This document shows, piece after piece, positions 9,018 through 17,305 of a DNA stretch of 64,000 nucleotides (the first letter of the stretch is position 1; each line of letters begins with the position of its first letter). The DNA is taken from positions 1 through 64,000 of the forward strand of contig NZ_QJVD01000011.1 of the NCBI RefSeq assembly GCF_003219815.1, given 5' to 3'. Source of the stretch: Arthrobacter livingstonensis (lineage in GTDB: Bacteria; Actinomycetota; Actinomycetes; Actinomycetales; Micrococcaceae). The notes below the pieces were generated by a model. That model did no database searches and had not been told where the DNA came from. It was given only the letters and a program-made list of their open reading frames with translations. Both the position numbers and the translations under genes were made by a program.

Positions 9018-9994
9018 AAGCCGGCGCGGCTGCGGCGGACGCCTCCACCGCCGCAAGCACCGAGATGGGCAGGGCCATCGGGGACTACCTGCAGCACGTC
9101 GGCGTGGAGCGGGGCCTGGCCGCCAACACCCTGCAGGCCTACCGCCGCGACCTGCTGCGCTATGGACGCTTCCTGTCCGGGATTCCCGTGGCGGCCCCTG
9201 GGGATGTCACCCGCCACCACGTGAGCGCGTTTGCCCAGGCCCTGTCCGACGGCGGCGACGGCGGTTCCGCGCTGGGCCTTCGGTCCGCGGCGCGTACCAT
9301 CGTGGCGGTGCGTGGGCTGCACAAATTCTGGGCGCTGGAGGGGCTGACGGAGGCCGACCCCGCCGCCGACGTTCACCCGCCCATGGCCGGGCGCCGCCTG
9401 CCCAAGGCCATCAGTGTTGACGATGTTGCCCGGATCCTGGAGGCCGCCGGCTCGGACAGTGCCCCGGGCCTGCGCGACACCGCGATGCTGGAATTCCTGT
9501 ATTCCACCGGTGCCCGCATCAGCGAGGCAGTCGGGCTCGACGTGGACGACCTGGTCCTTTCGCGTTCGGAGGACGACGGCCCGTCCCTGGTGCGGCTTTT
9601 CGGCAAGGGCTCCAAGGAGCGCCTGGTGCCGATCGGCTCGTATGCGGTGCGTGCCCTGGAGTCGTACCTGGTGCGGGGGCGGGGATCGCTGGCCGCCAAG
9701 GGCAGGGGCACCCCGGCCCTGTTCCTGAACACCCGCGGCGGGCGGATCAGCCGGCAAAGCGCCTGGAGCATTTTGAAAGTTGCCGCGGACAAGGCCGGCG
9801 TTGCCGCGGACGTCTCACCGCACACGCTGCGCCACTCCTTCGCCACCCACCTGCTGGAGGGCGGCGCCGACGTGCGCGTTGTGCAGGAACTGCTCGGCCA
9901 CGCCTCCGTGACCACCACGCAGGTCTACACGCTGGTCACGGCCGAAACCCTGCGGGAAGTTTATGCCGCAGCGCACCCGCGGGCACTTGGCTAG
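9014..9994 (+). CDS. xerD: Tyrosine site-specific recombinase XerD
   Basis: 326 residues from the ATG that overlaps the Nudix stop (ATGA). XerD acts with XerC at dif to resolve chromosome dimers. The N-terminal SAM-like core-binding domain spans about residues 20-110 and the catalytic domain about 130-320. The full set of catalytic residues can be placed: R168 (in STGARISE), K198 (GKGSKER), H270 and R273 (HTLRHSF), H296 (LLGHAS) and nucleophile Y305. The gene ends with a 4-bp convergent overlap with formamidase. It marks the left edge of the accessory segment that separates it from parA-scpAB. Confidence 0.95.
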   Translation: MKAGAAAADASTAASTEMGRAIGDYLQHVGVERGLAANTLQAYRRDLLRYGRFLSGIPVAAPGDVTRHHVSAFAQALSDGGDGGSALGLRSAARTIVAVRGLHKFWALEGLTEADPAADVHPPMAGRRLPKAISVDDVARILEAAGSDSAPGLRDTAMLEFLYSTGARISEAVGLDVDDLVLSRSEDDGPSLVRLFGKGSKERLVPIGSYAVRALESYLVRGRGSLAAKGRGTPALFLNTRGGRISRQSAWSILKVAADKAGVAADVSPHTLRHSFATHLLEGGADVRVVQELLGHASVTTTQVYTLVTAETLREVYAAAHPRALG

Positions 9995-11247
9995 CCGTTG
10001 GCGGCCCTGGGTGCACCGATGCCTGGATTGACCTGATGCGGACCTGCTGCCGACGGCCGGACATCGAAGTCAAACATGGCCGTGGGCAGGTAGACGGTGG
10101 AGCACGAATTTGGGATGTCCACGACGCCGGACAGGCGCCCCTCGATGGGTGCGGCGCCCAGAAGCAGGTAGGCCTGCTCCGGGCTGTAGCCAAACTTGAC
10201 CAGGTAGTCGATGGCGTGCAGGCAAGCCCGCTGGTAGGACAAGTGTGAATCGAGGTAGCGCTGCTCGCCGTCGAGCGTGACGGAGGTGCCGGAAAAGGCC
10301 AGCCATTCGCTGAACTGCGGTTCCACCCGCCCCGGCATGAAGATGGCATTCTCGCTGACCCCGTAGGTGTCCATGCCGCCCTTGATGATGTCGACGCGCA
10401 GGTCGATGAACCCGCCCATCTCGATGGCGCCGCAGAAGGTGATCTCGCCGTCGCCCTGGGAGAAATGGAGGTCACCCACGGACAGATTGGCGCCGTCGAC
10501 GAACACCGGATAGAAGATGCGTGAACCCTTGGAGAGGTTCTTGATGTCCTGGTTTCCGCCGTTCTCGCGTGGTGGGGCGGTCCGGGCGGCCTCGGAACCG
10601 ACGCGCGCCCACTGATCGCGGGGGAGTCCCCCGAGCACCGCATGTTCGGCCTCGGGAGGCAATGCCAGCGGGGGCACGCGGAGTGGATCGGTGGCAATAA
10701 GGTCCCCTTCGCGCTTGTTCCAGGTGGCCAGCAATTGCGCTGAGGGGGCCGTGCCCATGAGCCCGGGATGGATCAGCCCTTCAAAGCGAACCTCCGGCAC
10801 GTGGCGGGAGGTCGCCACCTGGCCCGTAAAGTCCCAGACCGCCTTGTAGGCGTCGGGGAATTGCTCGGTGAGGAAGCCGCCGCCATTGTTGCGGGAAAAG
10901 ATGCCGGTGTAGCCCCAGCCCTGACCGGCCAAGGGTCCGGAGTCCTCCTGCGGGATGGGACCCACATCAAGGATGTCCACAATGAGCAGGTCCCCGGGCT
11001 TGGCTCCTTCGACGGCGAAGGGTCCGGAAAGTTTATGCACGGTCAGCAGCGGGGCGTTGAGTATGTCCTGGGCGGAGTCGTCATTGACGATGGCCCCGTC
11101 AAACCACTCCCGGCAGTCCACCCGAAAGGAGTCGCCCGGCTTGACCGTCGCCACCGGCGGGACTTCCGGGTGCCAGCGGTTATGGCCCAACTTTTCCTGG
11201 TCCTCAAATTTTTTGGCGGAATCGAGCGGGAACAAAACATCAGGCAT
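9991..11247 (-). CDS. fmdA: Formamidase (acetamidase/formamidase family)
   Basis: 418 residues. Family members hydrolyse formamide (or short amides) to ammonium and the acid. Recognisable family stretches are [31 protein letters not shown], the conserved PGLMGTAPS and [11 protein letters not shown]. Length fits FmdA. AAGGAGAAAG precedes the ATG. The upstream gene on the same strand encodes an FmdB-type zinc ribbon, the standard partner. The pair probably supplies nitrogen from formamide; regulation is not visible. Confidence 0.93.
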   Translation of the reverse strand: MPDVLFPLDSAKKFEDQEKLGHNRWHPEVPPVATVKPGDSFRVDCREWFDGAIVNDDSAQDILNAPLLTVHKLSGPFAVEGAKPGDLLIVDILDVGPIPQEDSGPLAGQGWGYTGIFSRNNGGGFLTEQFPDAYKAVWDFTGQVATSRHVPEVRFEGLIHPGLMGTAPSAQLLATWNKREGDLIATDPLRVPPLALPPEAEHAVLGGLPRDQWARVGSEAARTAPPRENGGNQDIKNLSKGSRIFYPVFVDGANLSVGDLHFSQGDGEITFCGAIEMGGFIDLRVDIIKGGMDTYGVSENAIFMPGRVEPQFSEWLAFSGTSVTLDGEQRYLDSHLSYQRACLHAIDYLVKFGYSPEQAYLLLGAAPIEGRLSGVVDIPNSCSTVYLPTAMFDFDVRPSAAGPHQVNPGIGAPRAANG

Positions 11248-11308
11248 GGTCTTTCTCCTTGCGATCGCGGCGGGTCGGATGGGGCAGGCTGGTGCTTGGC
11301 CGGGCGTG

Positions 11309-11596
11309 TCACTGGCGGGGAAGCTTTTGGTGCAGCGGGTTGGGCGAATAGGCGCGCTGACGGCCGGGCTTCCCCGGCCCAGGTGACGATACGACCGCCG
11401 GTGAGTGGGCGCTGCGCTTGGTGGCGTCGATCAGCGAATATGCTGCGGTGCCGGCGATGGAGAGCCGCGGCGGTGAAATGCGCCTGCGGGCCGGGGCGCC
11501 GCAGTCCGGGCAGTTGAGGCTGTCGGGCACCTCTACCATGGAGTGGGCGGCTTCAAACGTTGTGCCGTCGGTGCAACGGAATTCATACAGCGGCAT
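11309..11596 (-). CDS. fmdB: FmdB-family zinc-ribbon protein
   Basis: 95 residues. It begins MPLYEFRC like FmdB regulators and has a CPDC pair at about residues 33-36. The first ligand pair is incomplete: the usual CxxC reads CTDG, so only three Cys are seen for a four-ligand ribbon. The C-terminal half is Ser/Pro-rich and probably disordered. It lies 61 bp upstream of fmdA on the same strand, as in known fmd loci, where FmdB is proposed to regulate amidase expression. Zinc binding is uncertain. Confidence 0.8.
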   Translation of the reverse strand: MPLYEFRCTDGTTFEAAHSMVEVPDSLNCPDCGAPARRRISPPRLSIAGTAAYSLIDATKRSAHSPAVVSSPGPGKPGRQRAYSPNPLHQKLPRQ

Positions 11597-11717
11597 GGAC
11601 CACTCCCAAAATGTGGAATTTCCCCAAGGTCATTGGGCGTCTTCCCTGCCAAGCTATCCTGCGCATTAGAGCCCGTCAATGGCTCGCGGGCCGTCCCGCG
11701 CGGACCCGAAGGTGGCT

Positions 11718-11723
11718 TAGGCT
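11718..11723 (+). promoter_or_regulatory. Candidate -10 element for leaderless Nudix transcript
   Basis: TAGGCT lies six bases before the ATG at 11730 and no Shine-Dalgarno sequence is present, which fits a leaderless mRNA beginning at that ATG. Confidence 0.5.
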
Positions 11724-11729
11724 GGCCGT

Positions 11730-12212
11730 ATGACTGCCGCCGCCGTGACCCTGTGTTTTTTGCTCCGCACCGCCGACAGCGGTGAGCAGGTGCTGCTGGG
11801 CCTTAAAAAGACGGGCTTTGGCACGGGCAAGGTGGTCGGGATCGGCGGACATGTGGAAGCGGGGGAGACCACCGGACAGGCGATCTGCCGTGAGGTGGCA
11901 GAGGAAACCGGCATTGCGGTGTTGGAGGCGGACCTGATCCCGGCCGGCGTCGTGGACTTTGTCTTCCCCGCCCGGCCTGAATGGGACATGAACACTGTGG
12001 TGTACCTGTGCCGCACTTTTGCCGGTGTCGAACAGGAAAGCGATGAGATCGCCCCGCGGTGGTATGGGGTGGGGCAACTGCCGGAAGCCCAGATGTGGGC
12101 CGACGCCGTCCGCTGGCTGCCGGCATTCCTCGCCGGGGACCGGGCACACTGGCGCATCGTAATGAACCCGGACAACGAGACCGTCGCCGCCAGCACCCGC
12201 ACACTTAAGTAG
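11730..12212 (+). CDS. Nudix hydrolase, MutT/MTH1-like
   Basis: 160 residues. A complete Nudix box is visible: GGHVEAGE, then REVAEETGI about residues 35-57. The N-terminal strand (MTAAAVTLCFLLRT) and the WDMNTVVYLC region resemble MTH1/NUDT1-type enzymes that hydrolyse 8-oxo-dGTP or other oxidised nucleotides. It stands alone between divergent fmdB and convergent cupin. The likely role is nucleotide-pool sanitation; substrate is inferred only. Confidence 0.88.
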   Translation: MTAAAVTLCFLLRTADSGEQVLLGLKKTGFGTGKVVGIGGHVEAGETTGQAICREVAEETGIAVLEADLIPAGVVDFVFPARPEWDMNTVVYLCRTFAGVEQESDEIAPRWYGVGQLPEAQMWADAVRWLPAFLAGDRAHWRIVMNPDNETVAASTRTLK

Positions 12213-12263
12213 CCGCCGGCACCCTGCTCCCTCAATCAACTGTGAGCCGGAAACTGCAACGGG

Positions 12264-12593
12264 TCAGGGCTTGGCGACAGTCAGCAGAAAAGTCGAGTCC
12301 TCCAGGGCCTTGACGGAGTGGCGGGCGTTGGGCACCACCAGGTGGTCCCCAGCGGAGCCTTCCCAGGACACCTCCCCGGTGGCCAGCACCAGGCGCCCGC
12401 TGAGGACCTGGACCGTGGCTTCGCCGGGGTTGTCGTGTTCGTCCAGCATGGAACCGGCCGTCAACGCGACCACCGTTTGGCGCAGCACCCGCTCGTGCCC
12501 GCCGTAAACGGTCCGCGCGCTGCGCCCACTGGTGCCGGCCTTGGCATTTCCCAGCAGTTCCCGGGCCAGTGCAGTTAAAGATGATTTTTCCAC
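12264..12593 (-). CDS. Small cupin-domain protein
   Basis: 109 residues from a GTG with GAAGGAG seven bases upstream. A single cupin fold is suggested by GSMLDEHDNPGEATVQVLSG and GDHLVVPNARHSVKA, with His and Glu residues in metal-binding positions. The N-terminus (SSLTALARELL) is a short helix. Such proteins can be sensors, isomerases or dioxygenase-like; nothing in the neighbourhood fixes the role. Confidence 0.8.
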   Translation of the reverse strand: MEKSSLTALARELLGNAKAGTSGRSARTVYGGHERVLRQTVVALTAGSMLDEHDNPGEATVQVLSGRLVLATGEVSWEGSAGDHLVVPNARHSVKALEDSTFLLTVAKP

Positions 12594-12688
12594 GATGCTC
12601 CTTCAAATGTTCCGGGTGTGAGCCAGGTCCCATTTACACTACCTGCAATCACGGGATGACACCGGTGAACCCGAAAGGAAAAAAGCTT

Positions 12689-12710
12689 GTTGAGGTTGGA
12701 GATAATCCCC
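12689..12710 (+). repeat. Single diverged copy of the dispersed GTTGAG-TTGGAGATAA element
   Basis: The sequence GTTGAGGTTGGAGATAATCC closely resembles the inverse of the unit of the 31-bp array at 23764-24069 (GTTGAGATTGGAGATAACC there). It sits between the cupin start and the prpC stop, in DNA without a gene. Confidence 0.65.
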
Positions 12711-12785
12711 TGCCGCTCCCACTGCCCGCAAGCCCGCAGCGGGTCCCTCGCGGCCGGCGGCCCACCTATTCGTCCCTTATAGGCG

Positions 12786-13925
12786 TCAGCCCACGTGGCG
12801 TTCGTCCACTCCGTTGTACGCGCTCAGCGGGCGGATCAACGCGTTCGCGGCGCGCTGTTCCATGATGTGTGCCGTCCAGCCGGTGATGCGCGAGGCAATG
12901 AAGATAGGCGTGAACATGTCCGTGTCGAAGCCCATCAGGTGGTACGTGGGCCCGGCCGGGTAGTCCAGGTTCGGCTTGATGTTCTTCGCCTCGGCCATGG
13001 CCGATTCCAGTCCGTCGTAGAGGCCCAGCATTTCCGGCCGGTCAAAGTACGCGATCATTTTGTCCAGCGCACCCTTCATGGTGGGCACGCGGGAATCGCC
13101 GTTCTTGTAAACACGGTGCCCGAAGCCCATGACCTTCTTCTTTCGGGCCAGGGCGTCCTCCATCCACGCCTTGGCGCGGGCGGCTGCCTCCTCGCGGGAT
13201 TCCTCCTTGCGGATCCCGATCTCGTCGAAGGTGTGCATGACGGCCTCGTTGGCGCCGCCGTGCAGCGGGCCCTTCAAGGCGCCGATGGCCCCGGTGACGG
13301 CCGAGTGCAGATCGGAGAGCGTGGACGTGATGACCCGGGCCGTGAACGTGGAGGCGTTGAAGGAGTGCTCCGCGTAGAGCACCATGGACACGCGGAACGC
13401 GTCCGCCACCTCGGACGGCGCTTCCTCGCCGAACGTCATCCACAGAAAGTTCTGCGCGTAGTCCAGGTCCTCCCGCGGTTCCACCAAGGCCTGCGAACGA
13501 CGGCGGCGCTGGTCGTAGGCGACGACGGCCGGGAAGTGTGCGAAAAGGGACTTCGCCTTCTCCAGCTCGGCCGCAGGCGAGGAGTCCTCGGCCAGTGCGT
13601 GGTTGGCACCCAGCACGGAGACCGCGGTGCGGGCGACGTCCATCGGGTGGCAGTGGAGCGGCAGCAGGTCAATGGCGGCGCGCACATTGGCATCGAGGGC
13701 GCGGTTGGCCCGCTCAAAGGCCTCGAACACCGTCAGCTCATCTTCGGTGGGCAGCTCGCCGGTCCACAGCAGCAGTGCCACCTCCTCAAAGGACTTGCCG
13801 GCGGCCAGTTCCTGCACCGGATAGCCGCGGTACAGCAGGGAGTTGGACTCCGGGTTCACCTTGGAGATGGCCGTGTAGTCGGCCACGACGCCGGCAAGGC
13901 CCCTACGTACGTCTTCGTCGCTCAC
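12786..13925 (-). CDS. prpC: 2-methylcitrate synthase / citrate synthase
   Basis: 379 residues, GTG start with AAGGAG upstream. It condenses propionyl-CoA with oxaloacetate to 2-methylcitrate. The citrate synthase signature GFGHRVYKNGDSR and the second catalytic His region GPLHGGANEAV are present, with length typical of the short bacterial PrpC type. It is the last gene of gntR-prpD-prpB-prpC, 35 bp after prpB. Residual citrate synthase activity is common in this family. Confidence 0.95.
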   Translation of the reverse strand: MSDEDVRRGLAGVVADYTAISKVNPESNSLLYRGYPVQELAAGKSFEEVALLLWTGELPTEDELTVFEAFERANRALDANVRAAIDLLPLHCHPMDVARTAVSVLGANHALAEDSSPAAELEKAKSLFAHFPAVVAYDQRRRRSQALVEPREDLDYAQNFLWMTFGEEAPSEVADAFRVSMVLYAEHSFNASTFTARVITSTLSDLHSAVTGAIGALKGPLHGGANEAVMHTFDEIGIRKEESREEAAARAKAWMEDALARKKKVMGFGHRVYKNGDSRVPTMKGALDKMIAYFDRPEMLGLYDGLESAMAEAKNIKPNLDYPAGPTYHLMGFDTDMFTPIFIASRITGWTAHIMEQRAANALIRPLSAYNGVDERHVG

Positions 13926-13960
13926 AGTGGGTGCTCCTTAATTTCAAAATGAACCATTGC

Positions 13961-14890
13961 TTAGAGGTTCGCGTTGTTGGTGCTGATGTCCAGGCCCGGG
14001 ACCTGGAAATTGAAGATGCCTGTATCAAACTGGTTATACGCTTCGTAGTCAACCAGTTCATAGAGCCGGGCGCGAGTCAGCATCTCCGGCACGGCGGCAA
14101 GCTGGGTGCCGTCGGCGGAAATTGCGTCGAGCACGCGCTCGGCAGCGCCCATGGCGCTGCGCAGCAGGGTTACGGGGTAGATGATCATGGCCACGCCGGC
14201 CGCGGCAAGGGCGTCCCGCGTGAACAGTTCGCTCTTGCCAAACTCCGTCATGTTCGCCAGCACCGGCACGTTCACGGCCTTGCACACGGCCTCAAACTCG
14301 GCGACGCTCTTCATGGCCTCCGGGAAGATGGCGTCCGCGCCGGCGTCAACCAGGGCCTTTGCCCGGTCAATCGCCACGTCCAGCCCCTCGACGGCGCGGA
14401 TGTCGGTGCGGGCCATGATGAGGAAGTTTTCATCGCGGCGGGCGTCGGCGGCGGCGGCGATCCGCTTGACGGCCGTGTCCAGGTCCACCATGTTCTTGCC
14501 GTCCAGGTGGCCGCAGCGCTTCGGGTTGAACTGGTCCTCGATGTGGCAGCCGGCCAGCCCCGCATTTTCCAGTTCCTGGATGGTGCGGGCCACGTTCATC
14601 GGCTCGCCAAAGCCGGTGTCCGCGTCGATGAGGCAGGGCAGGTCCGTCATGCGCGCAATCTGCCCGCCGCGGGCCGCCACTTCGGTCAGCGTCGTCATGC
14701 CAATGTCGGGCAGGCCCAAATCATTGGCGAGGACCGCGCCGGAGATGTAGACGCCGGCGAACTTCTTTTCCTCAATGAGCCGGGCCGAGAGCGGATTGAA
14801 CGCGCCGGGGAACTGGCGGGCCGCGCCCGGAACCAGCATGGCGCGCAGCTCCCGGCGCTTCTGCTCCGAAGTCTTCTTGGAGTACAGCAT
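13961..14890 (-). CDS. prpB: 2-methylisocitrate lyase
   Basis: 309 residues starting at MLYSKKTSEQ; the ATG begins one base after the prpD stop. It cleaves 2-methylisocitrate to pyruvate and succinate. The isocitrate lyase superfamily signature is visible as the Mg-binding DADTGFGEP and the active-site loop region HIEDQFNPKRCGH, in which KRCGH carries the catalytic Cys. Length is normal. It is encoded between prpD and prpC on one mRNA. Confidence 0.95.
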   Translation of the reverse strand: MLYSKKTSEQKRRELRAMLVPGAARQFPGAFNPLSARLIEEKKFAGVYISGAVLANDLGLPDIGMTTLTEVAARGGQIARMTDLPCLIDADTGFGEPMNVARTIQELENAGLAGCHIEDQFNPKRCGHLDGKNMVDLDTAVKRIAAAADARRDENFLIMARTDIRAVEGLDVAIDRAKALVDAGADAIFPEAMKSVAEFEAVCKAVNVPVLANMTEFGKSELFTRDALAAAGVAMIIYPVTLLRSAMGAAERVLDAISADGTQLAAVPEMLTRARLYELVDYEAYNQFDTGIFNFQVPGLDISTNNANL

Positions 14891-14891
14891 G

Positions 14892-16412
14892 CTAGAACAG
14901 CCCCTTCGGTGCATCGGCCGGATTCACGACGCCGGGCGCCGCGGTGATGTTGAGCTGGTCCAGTTCCCCGCTGGCCAGTTTCGGCAGATTCTCCGCTGCC
15001 GCGATGAAGCGGTCAATCTCGGCTTCCTCGACGAGGCCCGTGGCCAGGGTGCGGAACTTGTTGATGTACTGCGCGCGGGCAAACGGCCGGGCGCCAAGTG
15101 GATGCGCGTCGGCCACGGCAATGGACTCCGTGATGACCGTGCCGTCGTTGAGCGTGATTACCACGGTGCCGCCGAAGGCCTTCTCCGCAATGTCCAGGGA
15201 GTGGTACCGGCGGGTCCACTCGGCGTCCTCCTCCGTGGTGACCTTGTGCCACAGCTCAACAGTGTCGGGCCGGCCGGCACGCTCGGGGGAGTAGGAGTCC
15301 ACGTGGTGCCAGGAGCCGTCCTGCAGGGCCACCGTGAAGATGTACGGGATCGAGTGGTCAAGGGTTTCCCGCGATGCGGTGGGATCGTACTTCTGGGGGT
15401 CGTTGGCCCCGGAGCCGATCACGTAATGCGTGTGGTGGCTGGTCTTGATCAGCACGCTGGCAACGTTGGCCGGGTCGGTGGCCTCGGGGTGTTCGCCGTG
15501 CAGCTTGCGGGCCAGGTCAATCCACGCCTGTGCCTGGTACTCGGCCGAGTGCTCCTTGGTGTACGTGTCCAAGATGGCACGCTTCGCCTCGCCGTCGGCT
15601 GGCAGCGGCACGGTGTACTGGGCGTCCGGGCCGTCCAGCATCCAGGCGATGACACCGTCTTCGCCCTCGTAGATCGGGACCGGGGAGGTTTGGCCGCGCA
15701 TGGCACGGTCCGCGGCCTCAACGGCCATCTTGCCGGCAAACGCCGGGGCGTGCGCCTTCCAGGTGGAGATTTCGCCCTTGCGTGACTGGCGGGTGGCCGT
15801 CGTCGTATGCAGGCCCTGACCCACGGCCTGGAAGATGGTCTCCACCTCCAGCCCCAGCAGGGTGCCGATGCCGGCCGCGGCGGACGGGCCGAGGTGGGCC
15901 ACATGGTCAATCTTGTGCTTGTGCAGGCAGATGGCCTTGACCAGGTTCACCTGGATCTCGTAGCCGGTGGCAATGCCGCGGATCAGCTCGGCACCGGAGG
16001 CACCGGTGTGCTGTGCGACGGCGAGGATCGGCGGGATGTTGTCTCCCGGGTGGGAGTACTCGGCGGCCAGGAAGGTGTCGTGGTAGTCGAGTTCGCGCAC
16101 GGCCACGCCATTGGCCCAGGCGGCCCACTCGGGGGAGACCAATTCGGCGATGCCGAAGACGTTGGCGCCGGTTCCGCCGGTGGACGGGGCGTGGGAAAGA
16201 GCCTGGGCGCGGGCGGCGACGATGGGTCCGCGGTTCAGGGACGCGATGGCCACGGAGGCGTTGTCGATCACGCGGTTGATGATCATGTCGGTGACCTCGG
16301 CGTCCACGGCGACGGGATCGGCGGCAACCTTGGCGATCTTGTAGGCGAGTTGATTCTCGCGGGGGAGGTTTTCTTCGCTCTTGTAAACGCGGACGTTGTG
16401 CTGGATAACCAT
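14892..16412 (-). CDS. prpD: 2-methylcitrate dehydratase (MmgE/PrpD family)
   Basis: 506 residues from the ATG at 16412, preceded by AAAGGAA; a longer open frame upstream lacks homologue-like sequence. It dehydrates 2-methylcitrate to 2-methyl-cis-aconitate. Family features include the N-terminal [14 protein letters not shown] helix, [21 protein letters not shown] with the conserved Asp/His cluster, and [19 protein letters not shown]. No aconitase gene is in the window, so the rehydration step must be encoded elsewhere. First structural gene of the prp operon, 52 bp after gntR. Confidence 0.95.
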   Translation of the reverse strand: MVIQHNVRVYKSEENLPRENQLAYKIAKVAADPVAVDAEVTDMIINRVIDNASVAIASLNRGPIVAARAQALSHAPSTGGTGANVFGIAELVSPEWAAWANGVAVRELDYHDTFLAAEYSHPGDNIPPILAVAQHTGASGAELIRGIATGYEIQVNLVKAICLHKHKIDHVAHLGPSAAAGIGTLLGLEVETIFQAVGQGLHTTTATRQSRKGEISTWKAHAPAFAGKMAVEAADRAMRGQTSPVPIYEGEDGVIAWMLDGPDAQYTVPLPADGEAKRAILDTYTKEHSAEYQAQAWIDLARKLHGEHPEATDPANVASVLIKTSHHTHYVIGSGANDPQKYDPTASRETLDHSIPYIFTVALQDGSWHHVDSYSPERAGRPDTVELWHKVTTEEDAEWTRRYHSLDIAEKAFGGTVVITLNDGTVITESIAVADAHPLGARPFARAQYINKFRTLATGLVEEAEIDRFIAAAENLPKLASGELDQLNITAAPGVVNPADAPKGLF

Positions 16413-16464
16413 GGGGATTCCTTTTTTCGACGAAGTGAACAAATCGTAGCCGGTGTTGGAGCTT

Positions 16465-17106
16465 TCAGGGTGCGGCGCGGCCGGCCAACAGGCGGCGGAG
16501 GCTGTTGTCGAGGTGGACGGTGGTGGCGGCGCTTGCCACGACGGCGTTGCCGTTGGCGATGGCAAGGGCAATGTCCGCGTGTTCCCGGGCGGCGTCGCGC
16601 AGCCGAGCCGGGTTGTCCTTGGAGAGCCGGCGCACGCGCACCAGGTGCACGCGCAGGCCTTTCAGGGCCTGGGCCAGGTAGTGGTTGCCGGCGGCGGTGT
16701 CGATCGCCGTGTCCAGCTCCCCGGCCAGCCGGTAGTAGTCGTGCCGCGCGGGGTCCGCATCGGTGATGAGCCGTCCGGCGTCGCCGAGCTGGCGGTGCAG
16801 CTCGAGGAACACCTCGGGGTCGCGTTTGTTGGCAGCCAGCTCCGCGGCCCGGCATTCCAGTGCAGAACGCAGCTCAAACAGTTCATCCACGTGGTCTAGG
16901 GAAATCCCGCTCACCACGGTGCCGCGGCCGCTTTGCGGTTCGGCCAGCCCCTCGGCGCTCAGCCGGGCAAGTGCTTCCCGGACCGGGGTGCGTGAGACGC
17001 CCAGGCGTGCGGACAGCTCCACTTCGGCCAGCACGGTTCCCGGCGGAAGCCGCCAGTCCACGATGTCGCTGCGCAGGGTGGTGTATGCCTTCTCGCTTGC
17101 CCGCAT
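16465..17106 (-). CDS. GntR-family (FadR/FCD subfamily) regulator of the prp genes
   Basis: 213 residues from the ATG at 17106 (GGAGG upstream). An upstream extension of the frame would run through an operator palindrome, so the short start is preferred. The winged helix occupies residues about 5-75 ([19 protein letters not shown] is the classic GntR recognition helix). The all-helical FCD ligand domain follows (about 85-205). It is co-directional with prpD and divergent from prpE, so it probably senses a methylcitrate-cycle or propionyl metabolite. Two TGTATACA palindromes lie in the divergent region. Confidence 0.9.
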   Translation of the reverse strand: MRASEKAYTTLRSDIVDWRLPPGTVLAEVELSARLGVSRTPVREALARLSAEGLAEPQSGRGTVVSGISLDHVDELFELRSALECRAAELAANKRDPEVFLELHRQLGDAGRLITDADPARHDYYRLAGELDTAIDTAAGNHYLAQALKGLRVHLVRVRRLSKDNPARLRDAAREHADIALAIANGNAVVASAATTVHLDNSLRRLLAGRAAP

Positions 17107-17165
17107 CAGCTCTTCCCTCCGCCCGCCTGCCGCCTCCGGCGGCTGACTGCCACCGGTTCCATCAT

Positions 17166-17173
17166 TGTATACA
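17166..17173. promoter_or_regulatory. GntR-type operator palindrome 1 (prp region)
   Basis: Perfect palindrome TGTATACA, 60 bases upstream of the gntR start. Palindromes of this GTnTAC-like type are typical of FadR/GntR operators. An identical copy is centred 62 bp away. Confidence 0.65.
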
Positions 17174-17227
17174 TAGAACCATTTCATGGCGAATAATTCC
17201 CTGAATATTCAAACTAATAAAGGGTTG

Positions 17228-17235
17228 TGTATACA
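17228..17235. promoter_or_regulatory. GntR-type operator palindrome 2 (prp region)
   Basis: A second exact TGTATACA, 70 bases upstream of prpE. The two centres are 62 bp apart, about six helical turns, which would allow two bound dimers on one face of the DNA and control of both divergent promoters. Confidence 0.65.
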
Positions 17236-17305
17236 GAAAGCTTGCCTCGGGACGCTGCCACCCGTTAGCATGACACTCATCACATCAGCGCAGATGGAGG
17301 ACCGC

